The notes: generated from the letters alone by a model not told the origin. 64,000 nucleotides of DNA from Lacrimispora sp. BS-2 (GCF_040207125.1 NZ_CP157940.1:2914001-2978000); one strand, 5' to 3'. Shown: positions 1-9,270, counted from the first letter of the stretch. Translations and numbers: made by a program.

Positions 1-341
1 TTCTTAAATTTTCCATTTTTCACTTCATTCAGCAAAAGGGCCAGAATAATAGGAGCGGGAAACCCAAATATAATATTATAAACACTTAATAACAGAGTAT
101 TTTTCAAAAGCCTTCCAAAATAAGGACTTGTAAAAAATCTGGTAAAATTTTCAAACCCCACCCATTCACTGCCAAATACTCCTTTGGCAGGCGTAAAATC
201 TTTAAATGCAATAATTGCACCATACATCGGTTTATACATAAAAACAGCATAAAAAATAATGACAGGAAGCACCAGCAGATATAAAGTCCAGTTTCTCTGT
301 AAATCTTTCCTGATTCTATAGCTCAACGAATTTCCCTTCAT
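1..341 (-). CDS. Sugar ABC transporter permease, LplB/YtcP type (partial, 3' end outside window)
   Basis: Reading the minus strand from an ATG at 341 gives an open frame to the window edge (about 113 codons). It begins MKGNSLSYRIRKDLQ, then a first membrane segment (LYLLVLPVIIFYAVFMY) and the PMYGAIIAFKDF stretch typical of LplB-like binding-protein-dependent permeases. A second membrane segment includes PAPIILALLLNEV. An upstream ATG at 350 is possible, but AAAGGAAGGG sits about 9 nt before the 341 start and too close to the other. It follows the binding-protein gene at 456-2129 on the same strand, so the order regulator, lipoprotein, permease is a usual one for these systems. The catalytic loop region lies outside the window. 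Confidence 0.85.
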   Translation of the reverse strand, partial: MKGNSLSYRIRKDLQRNWTLYLLVLPVIIFYAVFMYKPMYGAIIAFKDFTPAKGVFGSEWVGFENFTRFFTSPYFGRLLKNTLLLSVYNIIFGFPAPIILALLLNEVKNGKFK

Positions 342-455
342 TCCTTCCATCCCTTCCTTTCATCTGAATACTTGATCCGAAAACCTTGATCTTAAAACAG
401 CCGGGGACTGACTATGCAATCGCCCGGCCGTATCTTTATTGGAAATCAACCAGAA

Positions 456-2129
456 TTATCTAGCTTCATAACGCTCTAAAGCTGCGTTCTCAATTTCAAG
501 TGCACGGTCCAGTTTCATATCCTTTAATGTCTGGATATAATTATCCCATTTATCAAAGCTTTCTGTACCAAAGATAAATTTAAGGGCCATTTCATCTACA
601 TAAGTATTAAGTTCATTGGTAATAGTCGCCAGTTCCTTAGACTCCTCCTGTGTTGGAGTGATGTTTGGAACCGTATGTTTGCCTGCATCTGGAACTTCCC
701 AGACACTTGGACAATCCTTAACAGTAGGAAGTTGTAAATACTGCTCAAGATAGTTAAGATCCTGTACAAATGGTCCATTATAATTAGCACGAATGTATTT
801 TGATAAAGACTGTGCCAGAGGCCAGCCGTCCGGATTATTCATGACCAAATCGGAATAAACAGCTTTTCCATCCTTCATCTCATAAGAAACACCTTCCGTA
901 CCATAATTAAACAAGTTATGTCCTGCCTCAGAATAACCGTAATCCAATAATCTGGCTGCCAGTTCTACATTTTTACAGCTGGAGGTGATGGCTGCTCCCA
1001 CATCAGGGAACTTATTTTCCATATAGCCATATTCAGGTGCAGCACCCTTTTCTAAAGTTGGAGTTGGAGTCGGAACCAGCAAATAGTCAGGATTATTCTT
1101 CTGTGAACTTGTCATAAATACCTGCATACGGCTTGCTGCCCAGCCTACAGAAGCACCGGATTTATCACTGGTCATCTTTGCAGTTACCTGATCACTGTTA
1201 AGAGTAGCAATATCCTTATCAATCAGTCCCTCCTGATACCACTGGTTCATGGTCATCAAATAATCCTTATATCCGTCCTGAGCAGGCGCAAAAGCGACTT
1301 TTCCCTCATCATCTAATATAAACCATGTGGCGTTTGCAGCTCCTACTTCATAGGCAAATGCAATTGGATTGGACTGCTTGAAGTTGGTCCAGTCAAAACA
1401 AATAGGAGCCTCAGCACCCTTCTTTTCCTTAAATGCAGTCAGTACAGTATGCCACTCATCAACAGTTTCAGGAACTGGAAGCTCCAGCTCATCCAGCCAA
1501 TCCTTACGGATGAAACCACCTACTGTATAGCGCAGCTTATCTTCGCCGCGGATGAATGGAAATGCAAAGTAATGGCCTTCATCTGTCTTGATCATCTTAT
1601 CTACATCAGGGTTTTCTGCCAGATAGTTTTTGAGATTTGGACAATACTGATCAAAAACATCATTTAATGGAATGATGACTCCATCCTTAATTGCCTTTTC
1701 CGGACCGCCTGGATACATTTTTACCCATTGCCACTCCATAATGTCAGGGAGATTTCCATCGGCAACGATTAAATTAAACTGTTCCTTTGCCTGGTCCGAA
1801 CCTGCTGCGGGATGCTGGAATTTAATTGTAACACCGGTCTGTTCTTGTAACGCTTTTCCAAATTCCGTTTCGCCTAAATTAGTATAGTTAGCTGATACGT
1901 TGGGATTTAGCTGAAGCCAATAGGTAAGATCTCCTCCCTTAGCCAACGGATAAGATACCTCTCCCCCTGCTTCTGCATTAGAACCGGCTTCTGCTGTTTT
2001 TGTTGTTTCTTTTGTGTCACTGCCTGCAGCTGAATTTCCCCCTGTTTTACTTCCACATCCTGCCAGCAGAGAAGTGACAGTAACCATTGCTGTTAAAATA
2101 GCAATCGGCTTTTTAAAACTTTTCTTCAT
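456..2129 (-). CDS. Extracellular solute-binding lipoprotein of a carbohydrate ABC transporter (LplA-like)
   Basis: 557 aa. The N-terminus has a positively charged start, a hydrophobic core and the lipobox LLAGC (Cys about residue 25), followed by a Ser/Thr/Gly-rich linker, so it should be a lipid-anchored protein outside the membrane. Length (about 540-560 aa) and the body fit the LplA-like binding proteins that pair with LplB/LplC permeases. The next gene downstream is such a permease (341-1) and the gene upstream is a YesN-like AraC regulator. The substrate cannot be read from the sequence; oligosaccharides or uronic-acid sugars are usual in this family. It is only about 30% alike by eye to the second binding protein at 38900-40498, so this is a separate uptake system. 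Confidence 0.9.
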   Translation of the reverse strand: MKKSFKKPIAILTAMVTVTSLLAGCGSKTGGNSAAGSDTKETTKTAEAGSNAEAGGEVSYPLAKGGDLTYWLQLNPNVSANYTNLGETEFGKALQEQTGVTIKFQHPAAGSDQAKEQFNLIVADGNLPDIMEWQWVKMYPGGPEKAIKDGVIIPLNDVFDQYCPNLKNYLAENPDVDKMIKTDEGHYFAFPFIRGEDKLRYTVGGFIRKDWLDELELPVPETVDEWHTVLTAFKEKKGAEAPICFDWTNFKQSNPIAFAYEVGAANATWFILDDEGKVAFAPAQDGYKDYLMTMNQWYQEGLIDKDIATLNSDQVTAKMTSDKSGASVGWAASRMQVFMTSSQKNNPDYLLVPTPTPTLEKGAAPEYGYMENKFPDVGAAITSSCKNVELAARLLDYGYSEAGHNLFNYGTEGVSYEMKDGKAVYSDLVMNNPDGWPLAQSLSKYIRANYNGPFVQDLNYLEQYLQLPTVKDCPSVWEVPDAGKHTVPNITPTQEESKELATITNELNTYVDEMALKFIFGTESFDKWDNYIQTLKDMKLDRALEIENAALERYEAR

Positions 2130-2216
2130 GAACCTTCCTCCTTATCCTTGTGCATCTTGCACATCTTTTCTCTATACTATATACGCTTTTATGTATATTT
2201 TATATATTCAAATATT

Positions 2217-2258
2217 AAAAAAGGTTGACAAAATCACATGATTCCGTCAACCTTTTTT
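2217..2258 (-). terminator. Rho-independent terminator of the AraC-type regulator gene
   Basis: A 13-bp inverted repeat (GGTTGAC with an A-run on one side, GTCAACC with a T-run on the other) with a loop of about 16 nt lies between the regulator stop (2296) and the lipoprotein start (2129). T-runs follow the stem on both strands, so it can work in either direction. It suggests that the regulator and the transporter genes are separate transcripts. Confidence 0.8.
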
Positions 2259-2295
2259 GACTAAAACTAAAATTCATATACAATTTATCGAATCC

Positions 2296-4581
2296 CTACC
2301 GCCCGCTCTTTAATTGCCCAGGCGTTGCTCCTGTAAATTTCTTAAAGGTTCTGATAAATGTGGAGCTGTCCCGAAAACCTACTCTCTCAGCTACCTCGAC
2401 CACATTAATTCCCTCTGCCAAAAGTTTCTCTGCTTCATCGATCCGCTTTTGATTGATGACCTTTAGGAGACTTTCGCCTGTGTGTTTTTTATAAATGGAG
2501 GAAAGATAAGCAGGGGTCATATGAAAATGCAGTCCTGTCTGAGAAATATTTAAGTCAGGGTCGCTGAAATTCTCCTGAATATACTTCTGTATCTTTTCAC
2601 ATAATTGTTGGTTTTGTCCGTATTCTCTGGAATTATCAGGGGATTTACACAATTTCTCAACTGCTTCTCTAAAGGTTTCCTTGATTTTCTCAAGAGGCAT
2701 TTTCACGGAAATACCCTTTAATCCTAAATCTTCATCAGAAACCTCCTCTACCTCCTGTGCCCCTTTCATAATTGTTCCCATTAAATCATACAGAAGGCAT
2801 TTTAACATAGCCAGAGACGCCTTGTTGTCCAGATAATTGACATCCAGAATTTTGTTAATATAGGAAGAAGCCAATGTGCTGTTACGGTCCTTGATTGCTG
2901 CAATAATCCGCAGTTCCTGATTGGTTGGATAATCGTATTTTTTATGGGAACTGTTTTTAATATCCCGGTAGCTGATATATTCAGGATCCAGAACAGCCAC
3001 AAATTCCTCTGCTTCCCTTGCTTCCATATAAGATAAATGAATTCCCTCCAATCCCTTATGAGCTTCTCCTGCCAATACAACCGCCATGAATCCAAAATTC
3101 TCATAAATATATTTCTGCATTGCATCTATGATTTCTTCTGACCTTTCATCATATCCTGCAGCAGTATCAGGAATGTTGGCAATCATTGCAACGGTATCGC
3201 CCAGCTCCACCTTTTCCTGACTAAAACTGCCTGCAATTCCTTCGCCGAACACATTTCCAACAATAAACTTTCTCAGACTGTTTATTTGTATGTATTCTTC
3301 CTGGTTTTCCTCCCGAGGGGAATCGTCCTTTATGGTAAAAAGCAGTACAAGGTTGCTTTCTTCCCGGAACTTCTTAACAATTGCTTCCCGATCCGGTGTA
3401 TCTTTACTCTGTTCATAGGAATTTACCATCAAATCCATTAAATAATACTGCTTTACCACTTCCTGGCTTCTGCTCACCATCTGTTTAAAATCCGACCTTT
3501 CTGCCAGCAGTGAAATGGTCTTTTCCTCCAGATACAAATATTCATTATCAACAAATACCTCCTGACCATCATCGTGCTTCCGGAACACCTCCATTAAAAC
3601 CTTCAGGGGATTGTAGTTAATTTTCATCATCTTGGAGGAAGCCCAGAAACCGGTAAACAGACAGATAAATATGCCAATAACAAAAATATTCTGCATTTTT
3701 CCTGCTGAGCCGGTTATCATTCTCTCAGGCATCAACAGAACGTATTTCCAGCTAAACACATGGGAAAATACGGTGCGTATAATATAATTTTGCCCATTCC
3801 ACGTTATTTTCTGATCCCCATCCTGATACAGCTGGTCATATGGGATTTCAATGCTTGAATAATCTTCAGACCGGTTCATAATCTGATTTTCTTCGTTTAT
3901 GATCAGCCAATCTAAACCTGACTCCCAGGAAGCCATTTCAATACTGCTGTTCAAGGCATCCATATCCAGCCAGATTCCGACCATAGCGGAGGATTCTCCA
4001 AATTCCCCTTTTAAGTTATTCATTGTCAAAAGAAGGGTGGGTCTTCCCTGAGTCCATTTGGTATTCATTTGGATCGTATCACGAAAATGATATTCAGACA
4101 GATGTTTTCTCAAGATTTTAGATGATTTTTTATCTTCCTCCCCAAAACAATAAAGATCACTGTACATGGAAAAGTCCATGTTTCCTAAAGAAGAAACCAC
4201 TTTGTCACAGTTCTTAAAATAAACCATGATATCTTTGCAGTAATCGCCGCCTTTATTGATCGTTACCTTAATATCCATAATTTCATTCTGAGTCCTATAA
4301 AGCTGGTAAAAATCTTCAGGCCGAAATTCCTCCTTCACCACAGACAACTGCTGCACATTCTTGTTAAGAGCCAATTGTGTCAAAATATTCTCATAGTATT
4401 CCAGCTCTCTGTCACAGGTGTTTTTCACAGTCTGAATCAAACTTTGGTTAGAGGCATCCGCCTGTTCCTTTGCTATATAATAAGCATAAAAATAAAACAA
4501 GATTCCCATGATAATTGGGATTAAAAAAATGAAACCGTAAGATAAATACAGCTTTCGATAAGCCTTACCCTTATTTTTCAT
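2296..4581 (-). CDS. AraC-family transcriptional regulator with extracellular sensor (YesN-like)
   Basis: 761 aa. One membrane helix near residues 12-35 and a second near 290-310 bracket a roughly 250-residue outside domain, which is the layout of the membrane-bound AraC regulators with a Cache-type sensor. The C-terminal about 100 residues form the double helix-turn-helix of AraC, including INVVEVAERVGFRDSSTF and the closing FKKFTGATPGQLK. It probably senses a sugar or its uptake and activates the lipoprotein/permease genes just downstream (456-2129 and beyond). The middle part (about 340-640) is the poorly conserved cytoplasmic region common in these proteins. A terminator follows its stop. 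Confidence 0.9.
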   Translation of the reverse strand: MKNKGKAYRKLYLSYGFIFLIPIIMGILFYFYAYYIAKEQADASNQSLIQTVKNTCDRELEYYENILTQLALNKNVQQLSVVKEEFRPEDFYQLYRTQNEIMDIKVTINKGGDYCKDIMVYFKNCDKVVSSLGNMDFSMYSDLYCFGEEDKKSSKILRKHLSEYHFRDTIQMNTKWTQGRPTLLLTMNNLKGEFGESSAMVGIWLDMDALNSSIEMASWESGLDWLIINEENQIMNRSEDYSSIEIPYDQLYQDGDQKITWNGQNYIIRTVFSHVFSWKYVLLMPERMITGSAGKMQNIFVIGIFICLFTGFWASSKMMKINYNPLKVLMEVFRKHDDGQEVFVDNEYLYLEEKTISLLAERSDFKQMVSRSQEVVKQYYLMDLMVNSYEQSKDTPDREAIVKKFREESNLVLLFTIKDDSPREENQEEYIQINSLRKFIVGNVFGEGIAGSFSQEKVELGDTVAMIANIPDTAAGYDERSEEIIDAMQKYIYENFGFMAVVLAGEAHKGLEGIHLSYMEAREAEEFVAVLDPEYISYRDIKNSSHKKYDYPTNQELRIIAAIKDRNSTLASSYINKILDVNYLDNKASLAMLKCLLYDLMGTIMKGAQEVEEVSDEDLGLKGISVKMPLEKIKETFREAVEKLCKSPDNSREYGQNQQLCEKIQKYIQENFSDPDLNISQTGLHFHMTPAYLSSIYKKHTGESLLKVINQKRIDEAEKLLAEGINVVEVAERVGFRDSSTFIRTFKKFTGATPGQLKSGR

Positions 4582-4825
4582 ACCTTCTTCTTCCTTTAAT
4601 CGTATCTTCTTATGGTGTATTTTAGCATAAATCTATACGAAACACAGATGTTTTGGTCATTTTTTCTTGTGCCATCAGGTCAAGTTCCGCAAAAAAACAA
4701 GTCACCATATCATAACTATATGGCAACCATTTCTTCATTATCGAAAGCAAATGATGAAAGTGACTCACGCTCGTCCCCGAAGCCGCATATGATATAACAA
4801 TAGAAAAGGCAAAGGAGTTTCTTAT

Positions 4826-5122
4826 ATGTGCTGCCCATGCAATTTTACCCCCTACCGCGATGTAAACTGTAAGGACCTGGCCATCTTCTTTGAAGCCACC
4901 AGGGAATTACGGGGTGCAACCTATAAGCCCTACCTGGTAGCCACTCAGGAAGCCAGGGGAACCAACTTCCGCTTTATCTGCAATTCCTTCATGATGACCC
5001 GTCCCCCGCAAAATGCCATAACCATGGTATCCATTTTCAAACCCTTTTGCAAAGAAGGGGAAAAGAAGGAAGCAAAGGCGATCGTAACGAATATATGCAA
5101 AATGGGTTGTTATAAATGTTAG
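4826..5122 (+). CDS. Small cysteine-rich protein with a cystatin-like QxxxG motif
   Basis: 98 aa, start chosen because AAAGGAG lies 9 nt ahead of the ATG. No signal peptide. Seven cysteines are present (C2, C3, C5, C14, plus a cluster near the end). The middle reads YKPYLVATQEARGTNFRFIC: a Gln-x-x-x-Gly turn between two predicted strands, the arrangement found in the inhibitory hairpin of cystatins (QxVxG), followed by the cystatin-like TNFRF strand. That resemblance is my inference from the motif only. It stands alone between the AraC regulator (opposite strand) and a convergent alcohol dehydrogenase. Its final segment (CKMGCYKC) is unlike cystatins and might bind metal or form disulfides. 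Confidence 0.6.
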   Translation: MCCPCNFTPYRDVNCKDLAIFFEATRELRGATYKPYLVATQEARGTNFRFICNSFMMTRPPQNAITMVSIFKPFCKEGEKKEAKAIVTNICKMGCYKC

Positions 5123-5196
5123 TGAAGGCCCGCAGAAAATATCAGGATATTATATCCCCTTTACCTCGCTGCGAAACAGAAAGGTAAGGTGATTTT

Positions 5197-5364
5197 ATGA
5201 GATATATAAGACCATATTTGAAAAGTTGCAAAAACACAAGCTATAAAGCCAAAACCAAGATCGGAGATTGGATGTTATCCTGCCCCGATTTTCTTTCATT
5301 AAAGATCATGGGGAAACAAATAAGCGGCCTGCCTGATCATCATCTAAACGGTATTCTTTATTAA
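5197..5364 (+). CDS. Possible small ORF, 55 aa, unknown function
   Basis: ATG at 5197 preceded by AAGGTAAGGTGA (good ribosome site, 5-6 nt spacing) opens a 55-codon frame ending TAA at 5362-5364. The product begins MRYIRPYLKSCKN, is basic in its first half and has no signal or membrane segment. Its 3' end runs into the large hairpin at 5322-5396. The site is good but there is no recognisable family, so it could equally be a chance frame in the tail of the 4826-5122 transcript. Confidence 0.3.
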   Translation: MRYIRPYLKSCKNTSYKAKTKIGDWMLSCPDFLSLKIMGKQISGLPDHHLNGILY

Positions 5365-5396
5365 TATCGTTTTGATCTGATCAAGGCAGGCCGCTT
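5322..5396. terminator. Large two-step hairpin between convergent genes (probable bidirectional terminator)
   Basis: Arms at 5322-5339 and 5378-5396 are complementary over 18 bp with one bulged base (GC-rich, AAGCGGCCTGCC on the left). Inside them a second stem (about 5347-5354 with 5363-5370) can form. It lies between the + strand small genes and the end of the alcohol dehydrogenase gene on the minus strand. There is no strong T-run on either side, so efficient intrinsic termination is uncertain. Confidence 0.5.
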
Positions 5397-5413
5397 CTAC
5401 GCTGCTTAACGTC

Positions 5414-6601
5414 CTAAAACGCCAGCCGGTACACATCAATCATCTCCGGTTTCCCCAGTGACCGGATTCCAGGCAAGGTTCTGGTTCCGTAAAAGGAGCA
5501 TTTATCCGCCAAAACTTCCAAATCCGTTTCCTTTATCCCCGCATTCAATTCTCTTAAGCTGACAGGCATTCCAAGGCTCTTAAAAAATTCTTCCAGTCTT
5601 TTGATCCCATTAAGAGCTGTTTTTAAAGGTTCTTCAAAGTTCATTTCTACATTCATTACCCGGACAGCCAGCTGGGCAAAACGCATGGGATCGGTTTCGC
5701 ATACGTACCTGGCCCAGGAACAGAACAGGGCAGACAGTCCGGCGCCATGAGCAATAACCGGATACCTCCCGGACAGTTCGTGCTCCAGTTGGTGAACCTG
5801 CATCATAAACTCCCTTCCCAGACCGGTAAGCTCATTATGGGAAAGGCTGCCTGCCCACATAAGAGTGGCACGGGCCTCATAATCTTCCGGATTTTTGTCC
5901 GCCACGGCTCCCGCTTCCATAACAGAGGTCAAAAGACCTTCTGCGATCCGGTCGGTCAAAGGCGTATCCTTTGTGGTCCCTCCCAGATACCGTTCCAGGG
6001 TGTGCATCATAATGTCCACGGTCCCGCATCCGGTCTGAAATTTGTTAACCGAAAAAGTAAGCTCCGGATTGCAGATGGCAAACAAAGGGCGATGAGTCGG
6101 GCTGTTGAACCCTCGTTTTAAATCCCCCTCTTCATTTGTGATAACGCAGGATAAGCTTGTCTCACTTCCTGAAGCGGACAGGGTAAGAATGTTGCCGTGG
6201 GGAAGGGCTTTTACTGGAACCTTTTCCTTTAAAAAGAATTTCCATGGATCAATTTCCGGATTTGGTGTTCCGTCAGCAATGCACTTGGCCGAATCAATGA
6301 CACTTCCGCCTCCAACTGCCAGGATAAACTCCACATGTTCCCTTCTGCATAGTTCCATGCCTTCTTTTGCCAGGGATAAAACCGGATTTGGCTGTACTCC
6401 GCCGAAAAGAACATACTCTATTCCATGCTCTCTTAAGGATTCTTCCACCAGTCCAAGCAGGCCGCTTTTCTTAACGCTTCCTCCTCCATAATGAATCATG
6501 ATCTTACGGAATCCATATTCAGAAATAATGGCTCCTGCCTTTTTATGGGCATCACGGCCGAATATCACCCTTGTAGGTACACAATACTCGAAATTATTCA
6601 T
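5414..6601 (-). CDS. Iron-containing alcohol dehydrogenase (butanol dehydrogenase type)
   Basis: 395 aa, full family length. The N-terminal Rossmann part carries the GGGSVIDSAK nucleotide-binding signature (about residues 97-106), and the C-terminal helical part contains the iron-ligand histidines in HTLERYLGG (about 201) and HELSGRYPVIAHGAG (about 271-285). This is the layout of NAD(P)H-dependent butanol/aldehyde reductases that reduce aldehydes to alcohols for redox balance. It is a single-gene unit, convergent with the small genes upstream in coordinate. The natural substrate is not readable from the sequence. Confidence 0.92.
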   Translation of the reverse strand: MNNFEYCVPTRVIFGRDAHKKAGAIISEYGFRKIMIHYGGGSVKKSGLLGLVEESLREHGIEYVLFGGVQPNPVLSLAKEGMELCRREHVEFILAVGGGSVIDSAKCIADGTPNPEIDPWKFFLKEKVPVKALPHGNILTLSASGSETSLSCVITNEEGDLKRGFNSPTHRPLFAICNPELTFSVNKFQTGCGTVDIMMHTLERYLGGTTKDTPLTDRIAEGLLTSVMEAGAVADKNPEDYEARATLMWAGSLSHNELTGLGREFMMQVHQLEHELSGRYPVIAHGAGLSALFCSWARYVCETDPMRFAQLAVRVMNVEMNFEEPLKTALNGIKRLEEFFKSLGMPVSLRELNAGIKETDLEVLADKCSFYGTRTLPGIRSLGKPEMIDVYRLAF

Positions 6602-6753
6602 TCCAGCCTCACTTTCCGCTGCGGTCTAAGTCCTCATCTTCCGCATCATTTATATTCTTAATAGGGATTATACCACGAACAATTATTTTTTCCAATATAG
6701 ATTCTCCCCCCTGTTTCCCTTCATATTTTTTAATGTCTTTGCATATCTTATAT

Positions 6754-6786
6754 AGGAAAGCCCTAGTAATCTGCTTTCCTTTTTCA
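6754..6786 (+). terminator. Terminator-like hairpin in the 6602-6904 intergenic region
   Basis: AGGAAAGC (6754-6761) and GCTTTCCT (6773-6780) pair perfectly and are followed by a run of T. No + strand gene ends just before it, so it could be a leader attenuator of the M23 peptidase gene or end an unseen small transcript. A second weak stem (GTTCGA/TCGAAC, about 6797-6824) follows. Nothing else was recognised in this 300-bp gap. Confidence 0.4.
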
Positions 6787-6904
6787 TATGTAAGAAGTTC
6801 GACCCACCTGGCGGCTCATCGAACGGCTGATCTGCTGCATTCAGACCGGGCCTGGCTTGCCTTTATTAAGTAAATCATGCCATGGAATGACAAGGAGAAC
6901 GCTT

Positions 6905-8071
6905 ATGAACTTATTTAAAAAAAATATTAAACTTTCCAATGTATCCAGACACCATATCATTATTTACATAGAAGTCATCATTCTGACATTTCTTCTGGTC
7001 TCCTTGTTTTTCATATCCCCAGGCGGGAAGCTCTCATTTCCGGTTGTAAATCAGGGCAAAGACGCCAGTCCCTCAGAAGCAAAAAAATTCATTAAATGGG
7101 TGGATTTTGATGTGACCTCAAAGGCCATGCAGGAGGCCTTCCGTTATGACGTCAACACCTGTCAGTCTGAACCTCATCTAAACTGGGTGGATTTACTTGC
7201 TTATCTAGGCGCCAAGTATGGAGGGGACTTTTCCAGATATTCCACCAAAGACTTAGATGGACTTGCGGAACAGCTTCTTTCCGGCAAAACCATGGAAGAG
7301 CTGACTGCAAAAATGACCTATTATTCCTATTACAGAGAAGCCTATGGTGCTGTTTTGGATGGCCTTGTAGGCCAATATGAGATTCAGATTCCCTCCGAAA
7401 ACGCTCCCCTTTACGCCACTCCTGCCCTGCTTCCCGACGGCAGCCTGGATCCGGATAAGGTTTGGGTAAAGAAGTATGGACTGAAAGGCTTTTCCCCCAT
7501 TGCCAAGGGCTTTCCCTATAATGACTTTGACGATTTTGGAGTCGCGCGCTCTTATGGCTACAGACGGCAGCATTTAGGGCATGATATGATGGGGCAGGTA
7601 GGAACTCCCGTAATTGCAGTGGAAAGCGGCTATGTGGAGGCCATCGGCTGGAACCAGTACGGTGGATGGCGTTTGGGAATCCGCAGCTTTGATGGAAAAC
7701 GGTATTATTATTACGCCCATTTAAGAAAGAATTACCCTTATCATAAATCCTTAAGCCAGGGCAGCATCGTTACAGCAGGAGATGTGATCGGTTATCTGGG
7801 CCGTACCGGGTACAGCCGGAATGAAAATACCAATAATATCAATGAACCCCATCTTCACTTTGGACTTCAGCTCATTTTTGATGAATCCCAGAAGGAAGGG
7901 AACAACGAGATCTGGGTCAGCTGCTACGAGCTGACTAAATTCCTTGCCATGAACCGTTCCGAGACTCTTAAAAACCAGGAGACAAAGGAGTATAACCGGG
8001 TTTATGATATGACAGATCCTGGAATCCCTGAAAATTTCATTCCCCCAGAACCTCCCAAGGAAGAAAATTAA
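6905..8071 (+). CDS. Membrane-anchored M23-family metallopeptidase (LytM-like)
   Basis: 388 aa from the ATG at 6905, chosen because CAAGGAG lies 8 nt upstream; a TTG 48 nt earlier is open but has no ribosome site. One N-terminal membrane segment (about residues 16-38) puts the rest outside. The C-terminal domain has the zinc-site motifs of M23 peptidases: HxxxD in HLGHDMM (about 222) and HxH in EPHLHFGLQ (about 317), so it is likely an active peptidoglycan endopeptidase. The middle region (about 50-180) has no clear family. It is transcribed alone and ends at a strong hairpin shared with the agmatine operon. Confidence 0.88.
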   Translation: MNLFKKNIKLSNVSRHHIIIYIEVIILTFLLVSLFFISPGGKLSFPVVNQGKDASPSEAKKFIKWVDFDVTSKAMQEAFRYDVNTCQSEPHLNWVDLLAYLGAKYGGDFSRYSTKDLDGLAEQLLSGKTMEELTAKMTYYSYYREAYGAVLDGLVGQYEIQIPSENAPLYATPALLPDGSLDPDKVWVKKYGLKGFSPIAKGFPYNDFDDFGVARSYGYRRQHLGHDMMGQVGTPVIAVESGYVEAIGWNQYGGWRLGIRSFDGKRYYYYAHLRKNYPYHKSLSQGSIVTAGDVIGYLGRTGYSRNENTNNINEPHLHFGLQLIFDESQKEGNNEIWVSCYELTKFLAMNRSETLKNQETKEYNRVYDMTDPGIPENFIPPEPPKEEN

Positions 8072-8082
8072 CCCATAAATAT

Positions 8083-8119
8083 CACAGGGGCTGTTGCGGC
8101 AAGTGCAACAGCCCCTGTG
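8083..8119. terminator. Strong bidirectional hairpin between M23 gene and agmatine operon
   Basis: A perfect 15-bp GC-rich stem (CACAGGGGCTGTTGC and its complement) with a 7-nt loop lies between the convergent ends at 8071 and 8151. T-runs are poor, but position and strength suit a terminator for both. Confidence 0.7.
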
Positions 8120-8150
8120 CATACATTGGAGGAGATGTGTGTGAATTCCT

Positions 8151-9251
8151 TTATTTAGCTTTTGGCTGCTGCTGGGTAATGCAGTGAATATTTCCGCCCC
8201 CAAATGCAACCTCTTCAGTACGTACTCCAACGACTTTACGGTCCGGGTACATTTCCTGGATCTGCTGTAAGGCTAGTGCATCGTTTTCATCGCCATACTG
8301 GGGAACGATTACGCCTCCATTTACCACTAGGAAATTCATATAGGAAGCGATGGAGACCTCGCCATCCTCTCTTGGAAGAGTTCCTTCTACCATATCAATG
8401 GCATCTGCGCCGTGAAGCAGAACCGGCTTCTTAGTCAGGCAAAGCTTATGTACCTTTAATTTACGGCCCTTTGCGTCTACTGCTTCGGATAATGTTTTAT
8501 AAGCTGCCTGAGCTTCTTTATAGAAAGGATTCTCTTCATCTTCTGTCCAGATGCAGGCAACCTCTCCTGGTTTTACATACTGGGCAACATCGTCAACATG
8601 TCCATTGGTTTCGTTGGGATCAATGCCATCCTTAATCCAGATGACCTTCTGGCAGTTTAAGTATTCATCAAGCATCCCTTCAATATCCTCTTTTGTCATA
8701 TGAGGATTTCTTCCCTCACTTAACAGGCACATTTCTGTTGTAATAATGGTTCCTTCTCCATCTACATGGAAGGAACCGCCTTCCAGAACAAAGCCTTCGG
8801 TACGATAGGAATCGATTCCTTCTATTTCACATACCTTATGGGCCACAAGATCATCCTGATCCCATGGGAAGTAAAGTCCGTCTACCAGGCCGCCCCATGC
8901 ATTAAAGGTCCAGTCGCAGCCTCTGATGCCGCCTTTATCATTGATGACAAAGGTAGGTCCGCAGTCACGGATCCAGGAATCATTGCTTGTCATTTCAACC
9001 ACCCGGATCTCAGATGGAAGATGAGCGCGGCAGTTCTGATATTGTGCCGGGGATACACAAACGGTAACCGGCTCAAATTGAAGGATGGCTTTCGCAACCT
9101 CAGTAAATACAGCCTGTGCAGGCTTTCCGCCATTTCGCCAGTTATCCGGCCTTTCCGGCCATAACATCCAAATCTGTTCCTGCTCTTCAAATTCTGCAGG
9201 CATACGGTATCCGTCCTGCTTTGGAGTTGTGTTCTCAATTCTATTTGCCAT
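8151..9251 (-). CDS. aguA: Agmatine deiminase
   Basis: 366 aa, the usual length. It converts agmatine to N-carbamoylputrescine and ammonia. The catalytic cysteine sits in GGGNIHCITQQQP near the C-terminus (about residue 357), and the acidic and His residues of the guanidine-modifying superfamily are visible in NDSWIRDCGPTF (about 89-100) and TNGHVDDVAQY (about 215). It is the last gene of a four-gene set with carbamate kinase, putrescine carbamoyltransferase and an amino-acid/polyamine antiporter, so the pathway yields ATP from agmatine and raises internal pH. Confidence 0.95.
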   Translation of the reverse strand: MANRIENTTPKQDGYRMPAEFEEQEQIWMLWPERPDNWRNGGKPAQAVFTEVAKAILQFEPVTVCVSPAQYQNCRAHLPSEIRVVEMTSNDSWIRDCGPTFVINDKGGIRGCDWTFNAWGGLVDGLYFPWDQDDLVAHKVCEIEGIDSYRTEGFVLEGGSFHVDGEGTIITTEMCLLSEGRNPHMTKEDIEGMLDEYLNCQKVIWIKDGIDPNETNGHVDDVAQYVKPGEVACIWTEDEENPFYKEAQAAYKTLSEAVDAKGRKLKVHKLCLTKKPVLLHGADAIDMVEGTLPREDGEVSIASYMNFLVVNGGVIVPQYGDENDALALQQIQEMYPDRKVVGVRTEEVAFGGGNIHCITQQQPKAK

Positions 9252-9270
9252 AATTTATCCCTTCTCTTTC

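Noticed and set aside
4582..4825. Additional short gene upstream of the cystatin-like protein (61-codon frame at 4612)
   Set aside because: Very rich in rare combinations, no ribosome site, starts right at the regulator's own leader.
6857..6904. Longer N-terminus of the M23 peptidase from a TTG
   Set aside because: No ribosome site before the TTG, whereas the ATG at 6905 has AAGGAG at a good distance.
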